Counted from the stretch's first letter, positions 7,196 to 15,482 are shown. The stretch is DNA of 16,780 nt from an uncultured Clostridia bacterium (GCA_947625075.1 CANQMY010000011.1:1-16780); one strand, 5' to 3'. Notes: generated by a model not told the origin, from the sequence alone. Numbers and translations: made by a program.

Positions 7196-7810
7196 TTATT
7201 TTCTTTTATCCATTATACCATCTATAAGACCATATTCTAAAGCTTCTTGTGCTGTTAAATAATGATCTCTTTCTGTATCTTTTTCAACTTGTTCTATAGG
7301 TTTTCCAGTTGTCTCACTTATTATTCTATTAATTCTTTCTCTGGTTTTTAACATTTGGTCAGCTTGTATTTTAATTTCAGTTGTTTGTCCTGAAATACCT
7401 CCACCTTGACCACTAATTAAAGGTTGATGTATTAATATTTCAGCATTTGGAGTTGCAAACCTTCTTCCTTTTGTTCCTGAAGTTAAAAGAAGAGCTCCCA
7501 TACTTGCTGCCATTCCAATACAAATAGTTGTTACTGGGCATTTAATGTAATTAATTGTATCTATTATTCCAAGACCATCTGTAACAGATCCTCCAGGTGA
7601 ATTAATATATAAAGAAATTTCCTTATCTGGATCCTCAGATTCCAAAAATAATAATTGTGCAATTACTAAACTTGCTGATGTTGGATTAACATCCTCACTT
7701 AAAAATATTATTCTATCTTTTAAAAGTCTCGAAAATATATCAAAAGATCTCTCTCCTTTTGAAGTTTGTTCTATTACATAAGGTACTAAACTATCATCTA
7801 ATTCTTTCAT
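7196..7810 (-). CDS. clpP: ATP-dependent Clp protease proteolytic subunit ClpP
   Basis: A 204-aa serine protease that forms the double-ring chamber for ClpX (and other Clp ATPases). The catalytic triad is present: Ser103 in GMAASMGA, His128 in LIHQP and Asp182 in TERD, with spacings that match E. coli ClpP after allowing for a 5-residue Gly-rich insertion (SGQGGGISGQ). The length is normal. The start codon is preceded by AAAGGATG. It is directly upstream of clpX in the same orientation and is separated from tig by a terminator. A candidate promoter lies at 7849-7879; no CtsR or CIRCE operator is visible there. Confidence 0.97.
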   Translation of the reverse strand: MKELDDSLVPYVIEQTSKGERSFDIFSRLLKDRIIFLSEDVNPTSASLVIAQLLFLESEDPDKEISLYINSPGGSVTDGLGIIDTINYIKCPVTTICIGMAASMGALLLTSGTKGRRFATPNAEILIHQPLISGQGGGISGQTTEIKIQADQMLKTRERINRIISETTGKPIEQVEKDTERDHYLTAQEALEYGLIDGIMDKRK

Positions 7811-7848
7811 TTTATCATCCTTTCTTATTATTCGTTCTTAATATTTTT

Positions 7849-7879
7849 ATTATATTGCACATTTAACATTTTCTTGCAA
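7849..7879 (-). promoter_or_regulatory. Candidate promoter of clpP-clpX
   Basis: On the minus strand, TTGCAA (7879-7874) and a consensus TATAAT (7854-7849) are separated by 19 bases, which is longer than ideal. The predicted start would leave a leader of about 30 nt before the clpP ribosome binding site. The -10 is convincing; the -35 is uncertain. Confidence 0.45.
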
Positions 7880-7972
7880 GTCTTTTATTAGTTTAATATA
7901 AAAAACAATGTATATAGCAATATAATATATTTTATTATATATTTTTTTTTTTAATATATCAACATCTTTTAT

Positions 7973-8008
7973 AAAAAAATTAGGAATACCATTTCGATTA
8001 TTCCCAAC
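7973..8008 (-). terminator. Rho-independent terminator of tig
   Basis: On the minus strand, a 9-bp stem TTGGGAATA/TATTCCTAA (8007-7999 with 7988-7980), with one G·U pair, is followed by a run of seven T. The G·U would be an A·C mismatch in + strand RNA, which fixes the orientation. It begins about 37 bp after the tig stop and separates tig from clpP. The rest of the 234-bp gap (7811-8044) is A/T-rich, with the clpP promoter near its left end. Confidence 0.8.
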
Positions 8009-8044
8009 TTTTTTTATTTTAAACTTAAATTTTATTTTTATTAA

Positions 8045-9328
8045 TTATTTTATTTTAGCATTATCTATAATTAATTTTATAGCTTGTTCTGTTTGAGAAG
8101 ATTCTTCTAAATATGTTTTTACTTGCTCATTTTTTTCTAATTCTTCTATTTTCTTATTATATTGTTTTGCCATTTCTTCTAATTTATCTTTAACATATTT
8201 TTCATCTGCTTTTATTTTTTCATCTTTAACAATTTGTCTAAGAACTAAACTTGATTTTACATTCTTTTCTGCTTCAGGTTTAAATTCTTTTCTAATGTCT
8301 GATTCAGTCTTTCCAAGCATTTTTAAATATCTTTCCATATTTAATCCTTGGTATTCTAATCTTTGACTTATATTATCTATCATATTATCTATTTCTAATT
8401 CAATCATTCCATCAGGAATATCTATTTTCGTATTGTTGCAAACTGTTTCTACTGCACTATCTTCCATTTCATGTTTTGCTTTATGCTCATTTTCATGTTC
8501 CATTTTTTCTTTTATACTCTTTTTAAGTTCAGCTATTGTTTCAAATTCACTAACATCTTTTGCAAATTCATCATCTATTTTTGGAAGTTCTTTTTGTTTT
8601 ATTTCATGCAACTTAATATGAAATACTGCATCTTTTCCTGCTAAGTCTTTTGAGTAATAATCTTTTGGAAAAGTTACATTAATATCTTTTTCCTCACCTG
8701 CATTCATTCCTATTAATTGTTCTTCAAATCCTGGAATAAAGGTATTGCTTCCAATTGTTAATTGTTGGCCTTCTGCTTTTCCTCCTTCAAATGGAACTTT
8801 ATCAACAAATCCTTCAAAGTCAATTGTAACTATATCATCCTTTTTTACACTTCTATTCTCTACTGAAACCATCCTAGCATTATGCTCTGCCATATGGTCT
8901 AGTTCATGTTCAATATCTTTTTCAGTTACTTTATATTCAGGATTTTTAAGTTCAATTCCCTTATATTTTCCCAATTTTACTTCTGGTCTAGTTGCAACTA
9001 TAGCAGTAAAGATTAAATCCTTACCTTTTTCCATTTGTACTATATCAATTTTAGGCTTACTAACTGCATCTATATTATTATTTTTCATTTCTTCTTCAAA
9101 TACTTTAGGTACTAAATCATTAAAAGCATCTTCATAGAAAATTTTTGCTCCATAAAATCTTTCTACAATTTTGTATGGTGCCTTTCCTTTTCTAAATCCT
9201 GGAATGTTAAAATATTTTGCACTTTGTTTAAAAACATTCATTATAGATTCATCAAATTTATTTGATTCTACTGTAAATGTTAATTTTACTTCATTTTTAT
9301 TTTCTGTTTTTTCTTGTTTTACGCTCAT
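8045..9328 (-). CDS. tig: Trigger factor (ribosome-associated chaperone / prolyl isomerase)
   Basis: A 427-aa protein with the three-part layout of trigger factor. The N-terminal ribosome-binding domain has the signature loop GFRKGKAP (44-51). The FKBP-type prolyl isomerase domain (about 160-245) has DIVTIDFEGFVDKVPFEGG, FIPGFEEQLIGM and the FPKDY...LAGKDAVFHIKLHEIK close. A long helical C-terminal chaperone domain follows, ending in acidic and Lys-rich helices. It binds nascent chains at the ribosome exit. The start is preceded by GGTAAGGA. The gene has its own promoter (9371-9398) and terminator (7973-8008). The neighbours clpP-clpX are the classical ones. Confidence 0.97.
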   Translation of the reverse strand: MSVKQEKTENKNEVKLTFTVESNKFDESIMNVFKQSAKYFNIPGFRKGKAPYKIVERFYGAKIFYEDAFNDLVPKVFEEEMKNNNIDAVSKPKIDIVQMEKGKDLIFTAIVATRPEVKLGKYKGIELKNPEYKVTEKDIEHELDHMAEHNARMVSVENRSVKKDDIVTIDFEGFVDKVPFEGGKAEGQQLTIGSNTFIPGFEEQLIGMNAGEEKDINVTFPKDYYSKDLAGKDAVFHIKLHEIKQKELPKIDDEFAKDVSEFETIAELKKSIKEKMEHENEHKAKHEMEDSAVETVCNNTKIDIPDGMIELEIDNMIDNISQRLEYQGLNMERYLKMLGKTESDIRKEFKPEAEKNVKSSLVLRQIVKDEKIKADEKYVKDKLEEMAKQYNKKIEELEKNEQVKTYLEESSQTEQAIKLIIDNAKIK

Positions 9329-9370
9329 TTTTATTTTCCTTACCTTTCTTTTTCTCTTAAACGCCTTTCT

Positions 9371-9398
9371 ATTATATCATATTTTTTTAATAATTCAA
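9371..9398 (-). promoter_or_regulatory. Sigma-A-type promoter of tig
   Basis: On the minus strand, TTGAAT (9398-9393), a 16-base spacer and TATAAT (9376-9371) with an extended -10 TG one base upstream. The expected start near 9364 leaves a leader of about 35 nt with the ribosome binding site. It lies between the folC stop (9439) and tig, so tig is likely an independent unit. No clear terminator for folC is seen in this gap. Confidence 0.65.
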
Positions 9399-9438
9399 GT
9401 ACTTAAGAGCTTTTTTATACTTTAATTATATTGTTAAT

Positions 9439-10716
9439 TTATTTTTTATTTATGATATCAATTACTGTTCCATATATATAGAAACTTCCAACAATAAAAG
9501 TAACTCTATCTTTATAGTTTTCATTTACTATATTAATTGCTTCTTCTAAACTATATGCAAATATATTTTTATTGAATGTATATTTTTTAGCTATACTTAA
9601 TAATTCTTCTTTTGAAGTATATTTTTCTAAATCGTTTCCGTCTGTAAATATAAATACTGCATTTTCATCTTTTAAGAGATCTTTAAGCATAGAATTATAA
9701 TCTTTTCTTTTTAAAATTGATATAATATATACTTTTTTACTTTCCTTATAATACATATTTACTGTATTTATAAAATTTTCAATTGCTGGTTTATTATGTG
9801 CTCCATCATAAATAATTAAAGGTAACTTACTTATGCTTTCAAATCTTCCTTTATGTATTACCGTTTTTAGTGCCTCTCTTAATATTTCATCTTTAATTAT
9901 ATATGATTTTTTTCTAAGTATATCAGCACATTCTATACAAATACTAGCATTATATATTTGTTTTTTGCCTTTTAAATTAACTAATATATTTTTATAGTTT
10001 TTATAATCAAATTTTTGCATATTTATATCATAAGAATAATTCGCAATAAATTTCTTTTCTATAAAATGTAAGGTATTATTTTTTTCTATACAAGTTCTTT
10101 TTATTACTTCATTAACTTCTTTTTCATCTTGTTCTACACAAACAGTATCTGAATTTTCTTTTATGATACCTGCTTTTTGTATTGCTATTTCTTCTAAAGT
10201 ACTTCCTAAAATATTCATATGGTCATATCCAACACTTGTTATAACTGATACCATTGGATTAACTATATTAGTACAATCATACATTCCACCTAATCCAACT
10301 TCAAAAACAACAAAATCACAATTTTGTTCATAAAAATATAAAATGGCCATCGTCGTTTCTAATTCAAATAATGTTACTTTTGTATCATTAGAATTATTAT
10401 ACTTTTTTATTTTTGGATCAATTTTATTTATTAATTCTTCAATTTCTCTATCTGATATTTCTATGTTATTTATACTAATTCTTTCATTAAATCTAACAAG
10501 ATGGGGACTTATAAACTTTCCAACTTTATATCCCGATTTTACTAATATATTTGTCATCATTTCTGCGCAACTGCCTTTTCCATTTGTCCCTGCTATATGT
10601 ATAAATTTTAATTTTTTCTCTGGAAAATTAAATTCTTTCATAAAATATTTCATTGCATCTAATGTTGGATTTTTTGCTTGTTTATAAAAATTTGATAAAT
10701 ATTTATTTACATCCAT
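9439..10716 (-). CDS. folC: Folylpolyglutamate synthase / dihydrofolate synthase FolC
   Basis: A 425-aa Mur-ligase-family enzyme that adds glutamate to dihydropteroate and/or folates using ATP, in the cytoplasm. Visible motifs: P-loop GTNGKGS (43-49) in HIAGTNGKGSCAEMM; ISPHLVRFNERI; EVGLGGMYDCTN (139-150) with the metal-binding Glu; SVGYDHMNILG; and IQKAGIIKE, whose Lys181 is the residue carbamylated in this family. The C-terminal domain has YDGAHNKPA, a variant of the DGAHNP motif. The length is normal. AAGGAG precedes the ATG. It starts 19 bp after the rng stop and is the last gene of the pth-rng-folC run. Whether it has both synthase activities cannot be read from the sequence. Confidence 0.95.
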   Translation of the reverse strand: MDVNKYLSNFYKQAKNPTLDAMKYFMKEFNFPEKKLKFIHIAGTNGKGSCAEMMTNILVKSGYKVGKFISPHLVRFNERISINNIEISDREIEELINKIDPKIKKYNNSNDTKVTLFELETTMAILYFYEQNCDFVVFEVGLGGMYDCTNIVNPMVSVITSVGYDHMNILGSTLEEIAIQKAGIIKENSDTVCVEQDEKEVNEVIKRTCIEKNNTLHFIEKKFIANYSYDINMQKFDYKNYKNILVNLKGKKQIYNASICIECADILRKKSYIIKDEILREALKTVIHKGRFESISKLPLIIYDGAHNKPAIENFINTVNMYYKESKKVYIISILKRKDYNSMLKDLLKDENAVFIFTDGNDLEKYTSKEELLSIAKKYTFNKNIFAYSLEEAINIVNENYKDRVTFIVGSFYIYGTVIDIINKK

Positions 10717-10735
10717 TATTTATTTCTCCTTATAT

Positions 10736-11875
10736 TTATCTTCCTAAAATATGTTTTCTTGTTATTTCTAATAGTCCCAATTTAGTAAATTCTAATACTT
10801 GAACTTTTGACCTATCATTTTTTATTTCTGACATCATAGCATCTCTTATAGCTTTTCTATCTTTTTCTTTTTCCATATCAATATAATCTATAATTATTAT
10901 TCCACCAATATCTCTTAGTCTAATCTGTTTTGCAATTTCTTTCGTAGCTTCCATATTAACTTTTAAAACTGTATCTTCTAGTTCATTATTTCCAGTAAAC
11001 TTTCCTGAATTTACATCAATAGCTGTTAATGCTTCACATTTATCTATTGTTATAAAACCTCCACATTTAAGCCATATCTTTCTAGGCATATCCTCAGAAA
11101 CATCTTTAATTTCTTTTATTCCAATATAAACATCTTCGTTTATATTTTCTAATATATATTTTTTTATTTCATTAGAATCAACAAAAATCTCTAGTCCTCT
11201 AGGTTTAAAATCAGTAATTAATTTACCAATTAATCCATTATTATTATATAATTTAATTGGACCATTTTCTTTTGTTTTATTTAAAATATTTTTCCATTCT
11301 TTTGTTAATTTTTCTATGTCTTCTTTAATTTTTTCTTCATTTATTTTATTTGATGATGTTCTTATTATTGCACCAAACCCTTTTGGAATATATTTTTTTG
11401 CAAGCTTAATCAGCCTTTCTTTTTCACTTTCATCATCAATTTTTGTAGAAGTAGTTATAAATTCAGAAAATGGCATTAAAACTATATACTTTCCAGTTAG
11501 TTTTATATCTTTAGTAACTCTTGATCCCTTTTTTTCATCACAGTCTCTTTTTATTTGAACTAGTATTTTATCCCCAGTTTTAAGTAGTTTTTGTATTTGA
11601 TGTTTTTCTATATCTAAATACATATTTCCTGTGGTACTACTTTCTTTTGGTAATACATCTTTAATATGAATTAATGCATTCTTTTCTTCTCCAATATCTA
11701 TAAATGCAGCTTGCATTCCTTTTACAACATCTTTAACAATACCAAGATAAATATTTCCTTCTAACCTCTGTTTATTAATATCTTCAGTATAGTATTCAGT
11801 AAGGATATTATCTTGGTAAATAAAAATTTTTATTTTATTTTCATCTTTTTTTATTTCAATTCTAGTTTTATCCAT
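10736..11875 (-). CDS. rng: Ribonuclease G/E family protein, short form without Zn-link
   Basis: A 379-aa cytoplasmic endoribonuclease of the RNase E/G family. An N-terminal S1-like RNA-binding region (about 35-125) has NIYLGIVKDVVKGMQAAFIDIGEEKNALIHI. The DNase I-like catalytic core has the two metal-binding aspartates: Asp287 in TAIDVNSGKFTG and Asp330 in IIIDYIDM, 43 residues apart as in E. coli RNase E (303/346). The protein stops soon after EFTKLGLLEITRKH and lacks the CPxC Zn-link and small domain that normally follow. No lost extension is visible, since folC begins 19 bp later. The ribosome binding site is weak (GAAAG). It lies 26 bp after pth. Family membership is certain; assignment to Rng rather than a short Rne is by size. 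Confidence 0.92.
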   Translation of the reverse strand: MDKTRIEIKKDENKIKIFIYQDNILTEYYTEDINKQRLEGNIYLGIVKDVVKGMQAAFIDIGEEKNALIHIKDVLPKESSTTGNMYLDIEKHQIQKLLKTGDKILVQIKRDCDEKKGSRVTKDIKLTGKYIVLMPFSEFITTSTKIDDESEKERLIKLAKKYIPKGFGAIIRTSSNKINEEKIKEDIEKLTKEWKNILNKTKENGPIKLYNNNGLIGKLITDFKPRGLEIFVDSNEIKKYILENINEDVYIGIKEIKDVSEDMPRKIWLKCGGFITIDKCEALTAIDVNSGKFTGNNELEDTVLKVNMEATKEIAKQIRLRDIGGIIIIDYIDMEKEKDRKAIRDAMMSEIKNDRSKVQVLEFTKLGLLEITRKHILGR

Positions 11876-11901
11876 TCAATTTTCTTTCTATATTATAAAA
11901 T

Positions 11902-12471
11902 TTATTCATCTTTACTATTAAATTTATTCATAGCTATATCTATTCCATTTTTTATTATTTCTTCTACACTTAAAGCTGCTTTTTCTATAGCTGGTAATAA
12001 TTTTTCATATTCTTCATCTGTTAATTTTTCTAAAACATGTGAAATTAATAATTCTTTAAATACAGGCATTCCTGTTCCAATTCTTATATGTGGAAATTCT
12101 GTAGTTTCTAAATTTTCTATTACTGATTTCATTCCATTATGTGTGCCAGCTCCACCTTTTTTTCTAATTTTAAGTTCTCCAACACCTATATCAATATCAT
12201 CATATATTACAATTAATTTACTATTTTCTATTTTAAAATAATTTTTAACTTCAATTATGGATTTTCCACTTTCATTCATGAATGTTTGAGGTTTTAACAA
12301 TATTACTTTTTGCTTTGCTATTTCTCCAACTCCATATATTCCTTGAAAGTCTTTTTTATTAAATTCTATATTATTTTTTTTAGCTAATAAATTAACTACA
12401 TCAAATCCCATATTATGTCTTGTTTTACTATATTGTGGTTCTGGATTTCCTAATCCTACTATTAAAAACAT
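11902..12471 (-). CDS. pth: Peptidyl-tRNA hydrolase
   Basis: A 189-aa enzyme that releases peptides from prematurely dissociated peptidyl-tRNA so the tRNA can be reused. It has the family start FLIVGLGNPEPQYSKTRHNMGF with Asn9 and catalytic His19, then QTFMNESGKS with Asn66, and IYDDIDIGVGEL with Asp91 (equivalent to E. coli Asp93). GGAGTHNGMKS follows. The length is normal. AGGAG precedes the ATG. It is the first gene of a tight run pth-rng-folC. A candidate promoter overlaps a perfect inverted repeat just upstream. Confidence 0.97.
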   Translation of the reverse strand: MFLIVGLGNPEPQYSKTRHNMGFDVVNLLAKKNNIEFNKKDFQGIYGVGEIAKQKVILLKPQTFMNESGKSIIEVKNYFKIENSKLIVIYDDIDIGVGELKIRKKGGAGTHNGMKSVIENLETTEFPHIRIGTGMPVFKELLISHVLEKLTDEEYEKLLPAIEKAALSVEEIIKNGIDIAMNKFNSKDE

Positions 12472-12520
12472 TTTTATCTCCTATTTTAAAAATTAATATA
12501 TGTTTCTCATCTATTACATA

Positions 12521-12549
12521 ATAATACTACAGTTTGCATTTTTTTGCAA
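12521..12549 (-). promoter_or_regulatory. Candidate promoter of pth-rng-folC
   Basis: On the minus strand, TTGCAA (12549-12544), exactly 17 bases, then TATTAT (12526-12521). The predicted start near 12514 gives a leader of about 43 nt. The -35 lies within the inverted repeat 12528-12555, so the repeat could be an operator. Confidence 0.45.
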
Positions 12550-12555
12550 ACTGTA
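12528..12555. promoter_or_regulatory. Perfect 11-bp inverted repeat: adhesin terminator or pth operator
   Basis: Arms TACAGTTTGCA (12528-12538) and TGCAAACTGTA (12545-12555) are separated by six bases of T. It is the only hairpin between the adhesin stop (12585) and pth, so it may terminate the adhesin transcript, but the T-tract after it on that strand is poor (GTATTATTATG). It also covers the -35 and spacer of the candidate pth promoter, as a dimeric repressor site would. Confidence 0.6.
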
Positions 12556-12584
12556 ATATTTTTATAGTATATTTTTTAATAATT

Positions 12585-15149
12585 TTATTTTAATATATTT
12601 CTTAATTTAATAATTACAACTATTGAAGCAATAATTACTGCAAAAGTTACTCCTAAGATAATTTTATTTTTTCCTGTTCTTGGCATTATAACCACATCAT
12701 TTTTATCTTCATTATCTTTTAAAGTAGTTTCTTCAAGACCATCTTTTGATTCAATTTTAACTTTATTAGAAACAGTACCACATACATCTAATCCTTCTTT
12801 TTTAGTTAAAATTAATTCAAATTCTCTAATTTCACCTGGTTTTAAATCATTTACATCTAAATAAATTCTATCTGCACTTATAGTCCAATTAGCATTTTCA
12901 TTTTGATATGCAACATATCCTTCTGGAATATAGTCTACAAGAATTCCTGATCCAATCTTTTCTTGATCATTTGTAACTTTAATTGTATAATAAATTTTAC
13001 TTGATGAATTAGCATTTGCATCTTTTATTTCTGTTTCTATTTTTCCAGTTTTATTTTTTAATTCATAATATTTTTCATTAATTTTTCCTTGCTTCAAATT
13101 CATTTCAACTTTTAAATTAAATTTAAGTTTTTGATAATAATAATATACTTCTACGTCACTTCTGCCAATAAGTACATCTTCAGATTCTGGTTTTTCTACT
13201 AATTTATAATCTTCAAATTCTTTTTCTTCTGTTTCATATATTGTACCTTCTATTACTGTATCTTGTTTCTTTTCTAAATCCTCTTTAGTATCTTTATCAA
13301 CATAGTGTACTGTTATTTTACTTTGTTTTATATAATAATAATTTACTTCTTGTTTATCTCTAGTAATTGTATGCTTTTCTGTATCTGGACCTGCAAAAAA
13401 TACATAACCATCAAAATTCTTTTTTCTAGAGTTTACAACATCACCTTCTATTCCTTCTAATATTTCTTCTCCTAGCTTTTCCTTTGTGGTTTTATCTAAA
13501 TAATTTACTGTAACTTTTCCTTTTTGTTTATAGTAATAATTAATTATTTGTTCTTTTTTAGTATATTTATATTCTTCATTTGGTTTTTCTACTAATACAT
13601 AATTATCAAAGCTTTTTTCTTCAAGTGGTATTTTATCTCCTTCTGTTCCAATTTTCTTAACAGTTTGTAAAATTTTTCCTGTAGTTTTATCTATGTAATT
13701 AATTGTTGCTTTAGCATCTGTATACTTATAGTAATATTTAACGCTTACATCTTCATGAGGCATTATGCCATTTGCATTTTTAGGTACTTCCACTAAAGTA
13801 TAACCTGTTACATTTTTAGAATTTGTAGTATATTTTTCATCTTCACACACCTTACTTGATTCCGACTGTGCAACCTTTGTACCATCAAATACATCTAAAT
13901 AATCTACATTTAGATTATATTTGCTTTTATACCAAAAGTAAAACGTTTGTAGATTTTCTTTTAATGTAGCTTCTTTTTCTGTTGGTCTTTCTACAAGTAC
14001 TTTATCATCAAAATTTTTCTCTTCTAATTCTATTTTTTCTCCTATAGCACCTGTTTTTATAACTGAATCAAGTTGCTTGTTTGTATATTTTTCCATATAT
14101 TTTGTTTCTACACCTGAACTTTGAAGATTAAATGATGCTAGTAAATTAGAAGCTCCTCCTGCTCTTTCCATATAAAATATCTTTAAAGTATGTTTTCCTT
14201 GAGAAAGTTTACCTGACGAAAATGCTGTTTTATATACTCCTTTTGTTTCTGAATTATTTGATTCATTATATATAGCTGAATAGTAAACTTGATTTTTAGC
14301 AAAATTTATATTGCCTGTTTGTTTGATATGTACTCCTCCTAAGTCAAGTACTAAAGTATCATCAACAAATACCCATACATCATCATCACCTGAAAAATTA
14401 AATACCATATCTTCATATTTTCCAGTAGATGAATTTTTAACTTTACCATCAGTTGTCATGTAAAAAGGTATTTCAAACTTTGCTGTAAAATACAAATTTC
14501 TTATTTCTTCATTTGCAATTGTATCATCTTGACAGTTATTAAAAGGAAAGAATCCTGCTCTCTCTCCTTCATGTAATTTAAATGTTTTAGATCCATAATC
14601 TCTAGTTACATGATACTTATCACTATCAAACATATAATATCCATTTGCTTGCTTTTTAAAAGGAAATTTCCAATTTTTTAATATTTCATTATATATTTTA
14701 TTAGTTCCTGTTTGTCCGCTAGTTGGAAATAATGTATTTCCATTATTATATTTGCTTGATAATTTTAAGTTTCCATTTTCTAGCTTTTTATTTACTAATC
14801 CTTGAACTACTCCTGAACTTTCATTTCTAACATCTGCTGAAATATATCCATTTTGTATTCCTCCTAATATAATTCCATAACAAGAGCCAAATAATAATAA
14901 TTTTTCATCTATGCTAGCTTTTTCATACACTGTTTTTTTACTATAATCCTCCCATGAAAGTCCTCTCATTTGTGCATTATAAATATCACCATTTATATCT
15001 GCTAAAGTAGCATCTACATATTTAACATCTGATTCACTTATTGAATTACATTTTACTGCTGCATAATTTATCTTTGGCATAAATACGTTAAATAATGACA
15101 ATGTAGCACTTAGTGCTAATCCTGTCTTTAATAATTTTTGTTTAATCAT
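12585..15149 (-). CDS. Sortase-anchored surface adhesin with fibro-slime and MucBP-like repeats
   Basis: An 854-aa exported protein. Residues 1-31 form a Sec signal peptide (KQKLLKTG, hydrophobic stretch, cleavage probably near NYAA). Residues ~165-345 match the fibro-slime domain: FEGERAGF-type region (HEGERAGFFPFN), FNFSGDDDVWVFVDDTLVLDLGGVH (250-274) and the closing MERAGGASNL. From ~352 to 673 come about five MucBP-like repeats of 60-70 residues, with the pattern 'V.Y.D..T...L...EG....EEK.F..Y.LVEKP....YYY'. A C-terminal DUF11-like beta domain (~676-815) is followed by MPRTG (822-826), a membrane segment (829-846) and a basic end (KLRNILK). It should be covalently attached to the wall, with a role in surface or mucus adhesion inferred from the domains. 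AAAGGAG precedes the ATG. It is transcribed from a consensus promoter at 15373-15401. Confidence 0.9.
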   Translation of the reverse strand: MIKQKLLKTGLALSATLSLFNVFMPKINYAAVKCNSISESDVKYVDATLADINGDIYNAQMRGLSWEDYSKKTVYEKASIDEKLLLFGSCYGIILGGIQNGYISADVRNESSGVVQGLVNKKLENGNLKLSSKYNNGNTLFPTSGQTGTNKIYNEILKNWKFPFKKQANGYYMFDSDKYHVTRDYGSKTFKLHEGERAGFFPFNNCQDDTIANEEIRNLYFTAKFEIPFYMTTDGKVKNSSTGKYEDMVFNFSGDDDVWVFVDDTLVLDLGGVHIKQTGNINFAKNQVYYSAIYNESNNSETKGVYKTAFSSGKLSQGKHTLKIFYMERAGGASNLLASFNLQSSGVETKYMEKYTNKQLDSVIKTGAIGEKIELEEKNFDDKVLVERPTEKEATLKENLQTFYFWYKSKYNLNVDYLDVFDGTKVAQSESSKVCEDEKYTTNSKNVTGYTLVEVPKNANGIMPHEDVSVKYYYKYTDAKATINYIDKTTGKILQTVKKIGTEGDKIPLEEKSFDNYVLVEKPNEEYKYTKKEQIINYYYKQKGKVTVNYLDKTTKEKLGEEILEGIEGDVVNSRKKNFDGYVFFAGPDTEKHTITRDKQEVNYYYIKQSKITVHYVDKDTKEDLEKKQDTVIEGTIYETEEKEFEDYKLVEKPESEDVLIGRSDVEVYYYYQKLKFNLKVEMNLKQGKINEKYYELKNKTGKIETEIKDANANSSSKIYYTIKVTNDQEKIGSGILVDYIPEGYVAYQNENANWTISADRIYLDVNDLKPGEIREFELILTKKEGLDVCGTVSNKVKIESKDGLEETTLKDNEDKNDVVIMPRTGKNKIILGVTFAVIIASIVVIIKLRNILK

Positions 15150-15372
15150 TCTACTCCTTTACTAATAAATACAAAACTCCCTATAGTTTTTTATTTATTC
15201 TTACTTAATTTTTAGGGAAATAATTTTGAAAATTTCTTAAGAATTTTAAATAAATTAAAAAATTAATTTACTGAAATAATAATTTAGAAAAAATAATATT
15301 AGAATTTTAATTTTGTATATAAAGATTTTTCTAGAATAAAACTTTACTTTTGAATTATTAATTCTGGAAAAT

Positions 15373-15401
15373 ATTATAAATTCAAATATGCATTATGTCA
15401 A
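15373..15401 (-). promoter_or_regulatory. Consensus sigma-A promoter of the adhesin gene
   Basis: On the minus strand, TTGACA (15401-15396), exactly 17 bases, then TATAAT (15378-15373): a perfect match to the vegetative consensus. The start would be near 15366, giving an unusually long leader of about 215 nt before the adhesin ATG (15149). That leader is A/T-rich. The only structure seen is a small 6-bp hairpin (15173-15178/15185-15190) just before the ribosome binding site. Confidence 0.8.
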
Positions 15402-15410
15402 GAAAAATCG

Positions 15411-15437
15411 TATGACAAAGTTCGACACAATTCGACT
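15411..15437 (-). promoter_or_regulatory. Three 10-bp-phased boxes (Spo0A-like) upstream of the adhesin promoter
   Basis: On the minus strand, AGTCGAA (15437-15431), TGTCGAA (15427-15421) and TGTCATA (15417-15411) begin exactly 10 bases apart. The central one fits the Spo0A box core TGNCGAA, the first differs at one base and the last is looser. Tandem Spo0A boxes 10 bp apart are known from the B. subtilis abrB promoter. The boxes end 9 bp upstream of the -35. The regulator is inferred. Confidence 0.5.
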
Positions 15438-15452
15438 TCTTAAATTACAAAT

Positions 15453-15482
15453 TAAAAAAAAGCTACAAATCATATTGTAGCT
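15453..15482 (-). terminator. Rho-independent terminator of the polC-DUF1294 transcript
   Basis: An 8-bp stem AGCTACAA (15461-15468) with TTGTAGCT (15475-15482) and a 6-nt loop. On the minus strand a run of T follows (15460-15453). It begins 22 bp after the stop of the DUF1294 gene and isolates it from the adhesin promoter. The + strand is also T-rich after the stem. Confidence 0.85.

Noticed and set aside
7942..7952. Long T homopolymer as a phase-variation tract
   Set aside because: It lies between the tig terminator and the clpP promoter in non-coding A/T-rich DNA, where length changes would have no evident effect.
7811..8044. CtsR or CIRCE heat-shock operator upstream of clpP
   Set aside because: No AGTCAAA-type heptad tandem and no CIRCE inverted repeat could be found in the gap.
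15150..15366. Cyclic-di-GMP or other riboswitch in the adhesin leader
   Set aside because: None of the conserved GC-containing cores of known classes is recognisable; the leader is almost entirely A/T with short weak hairpins.
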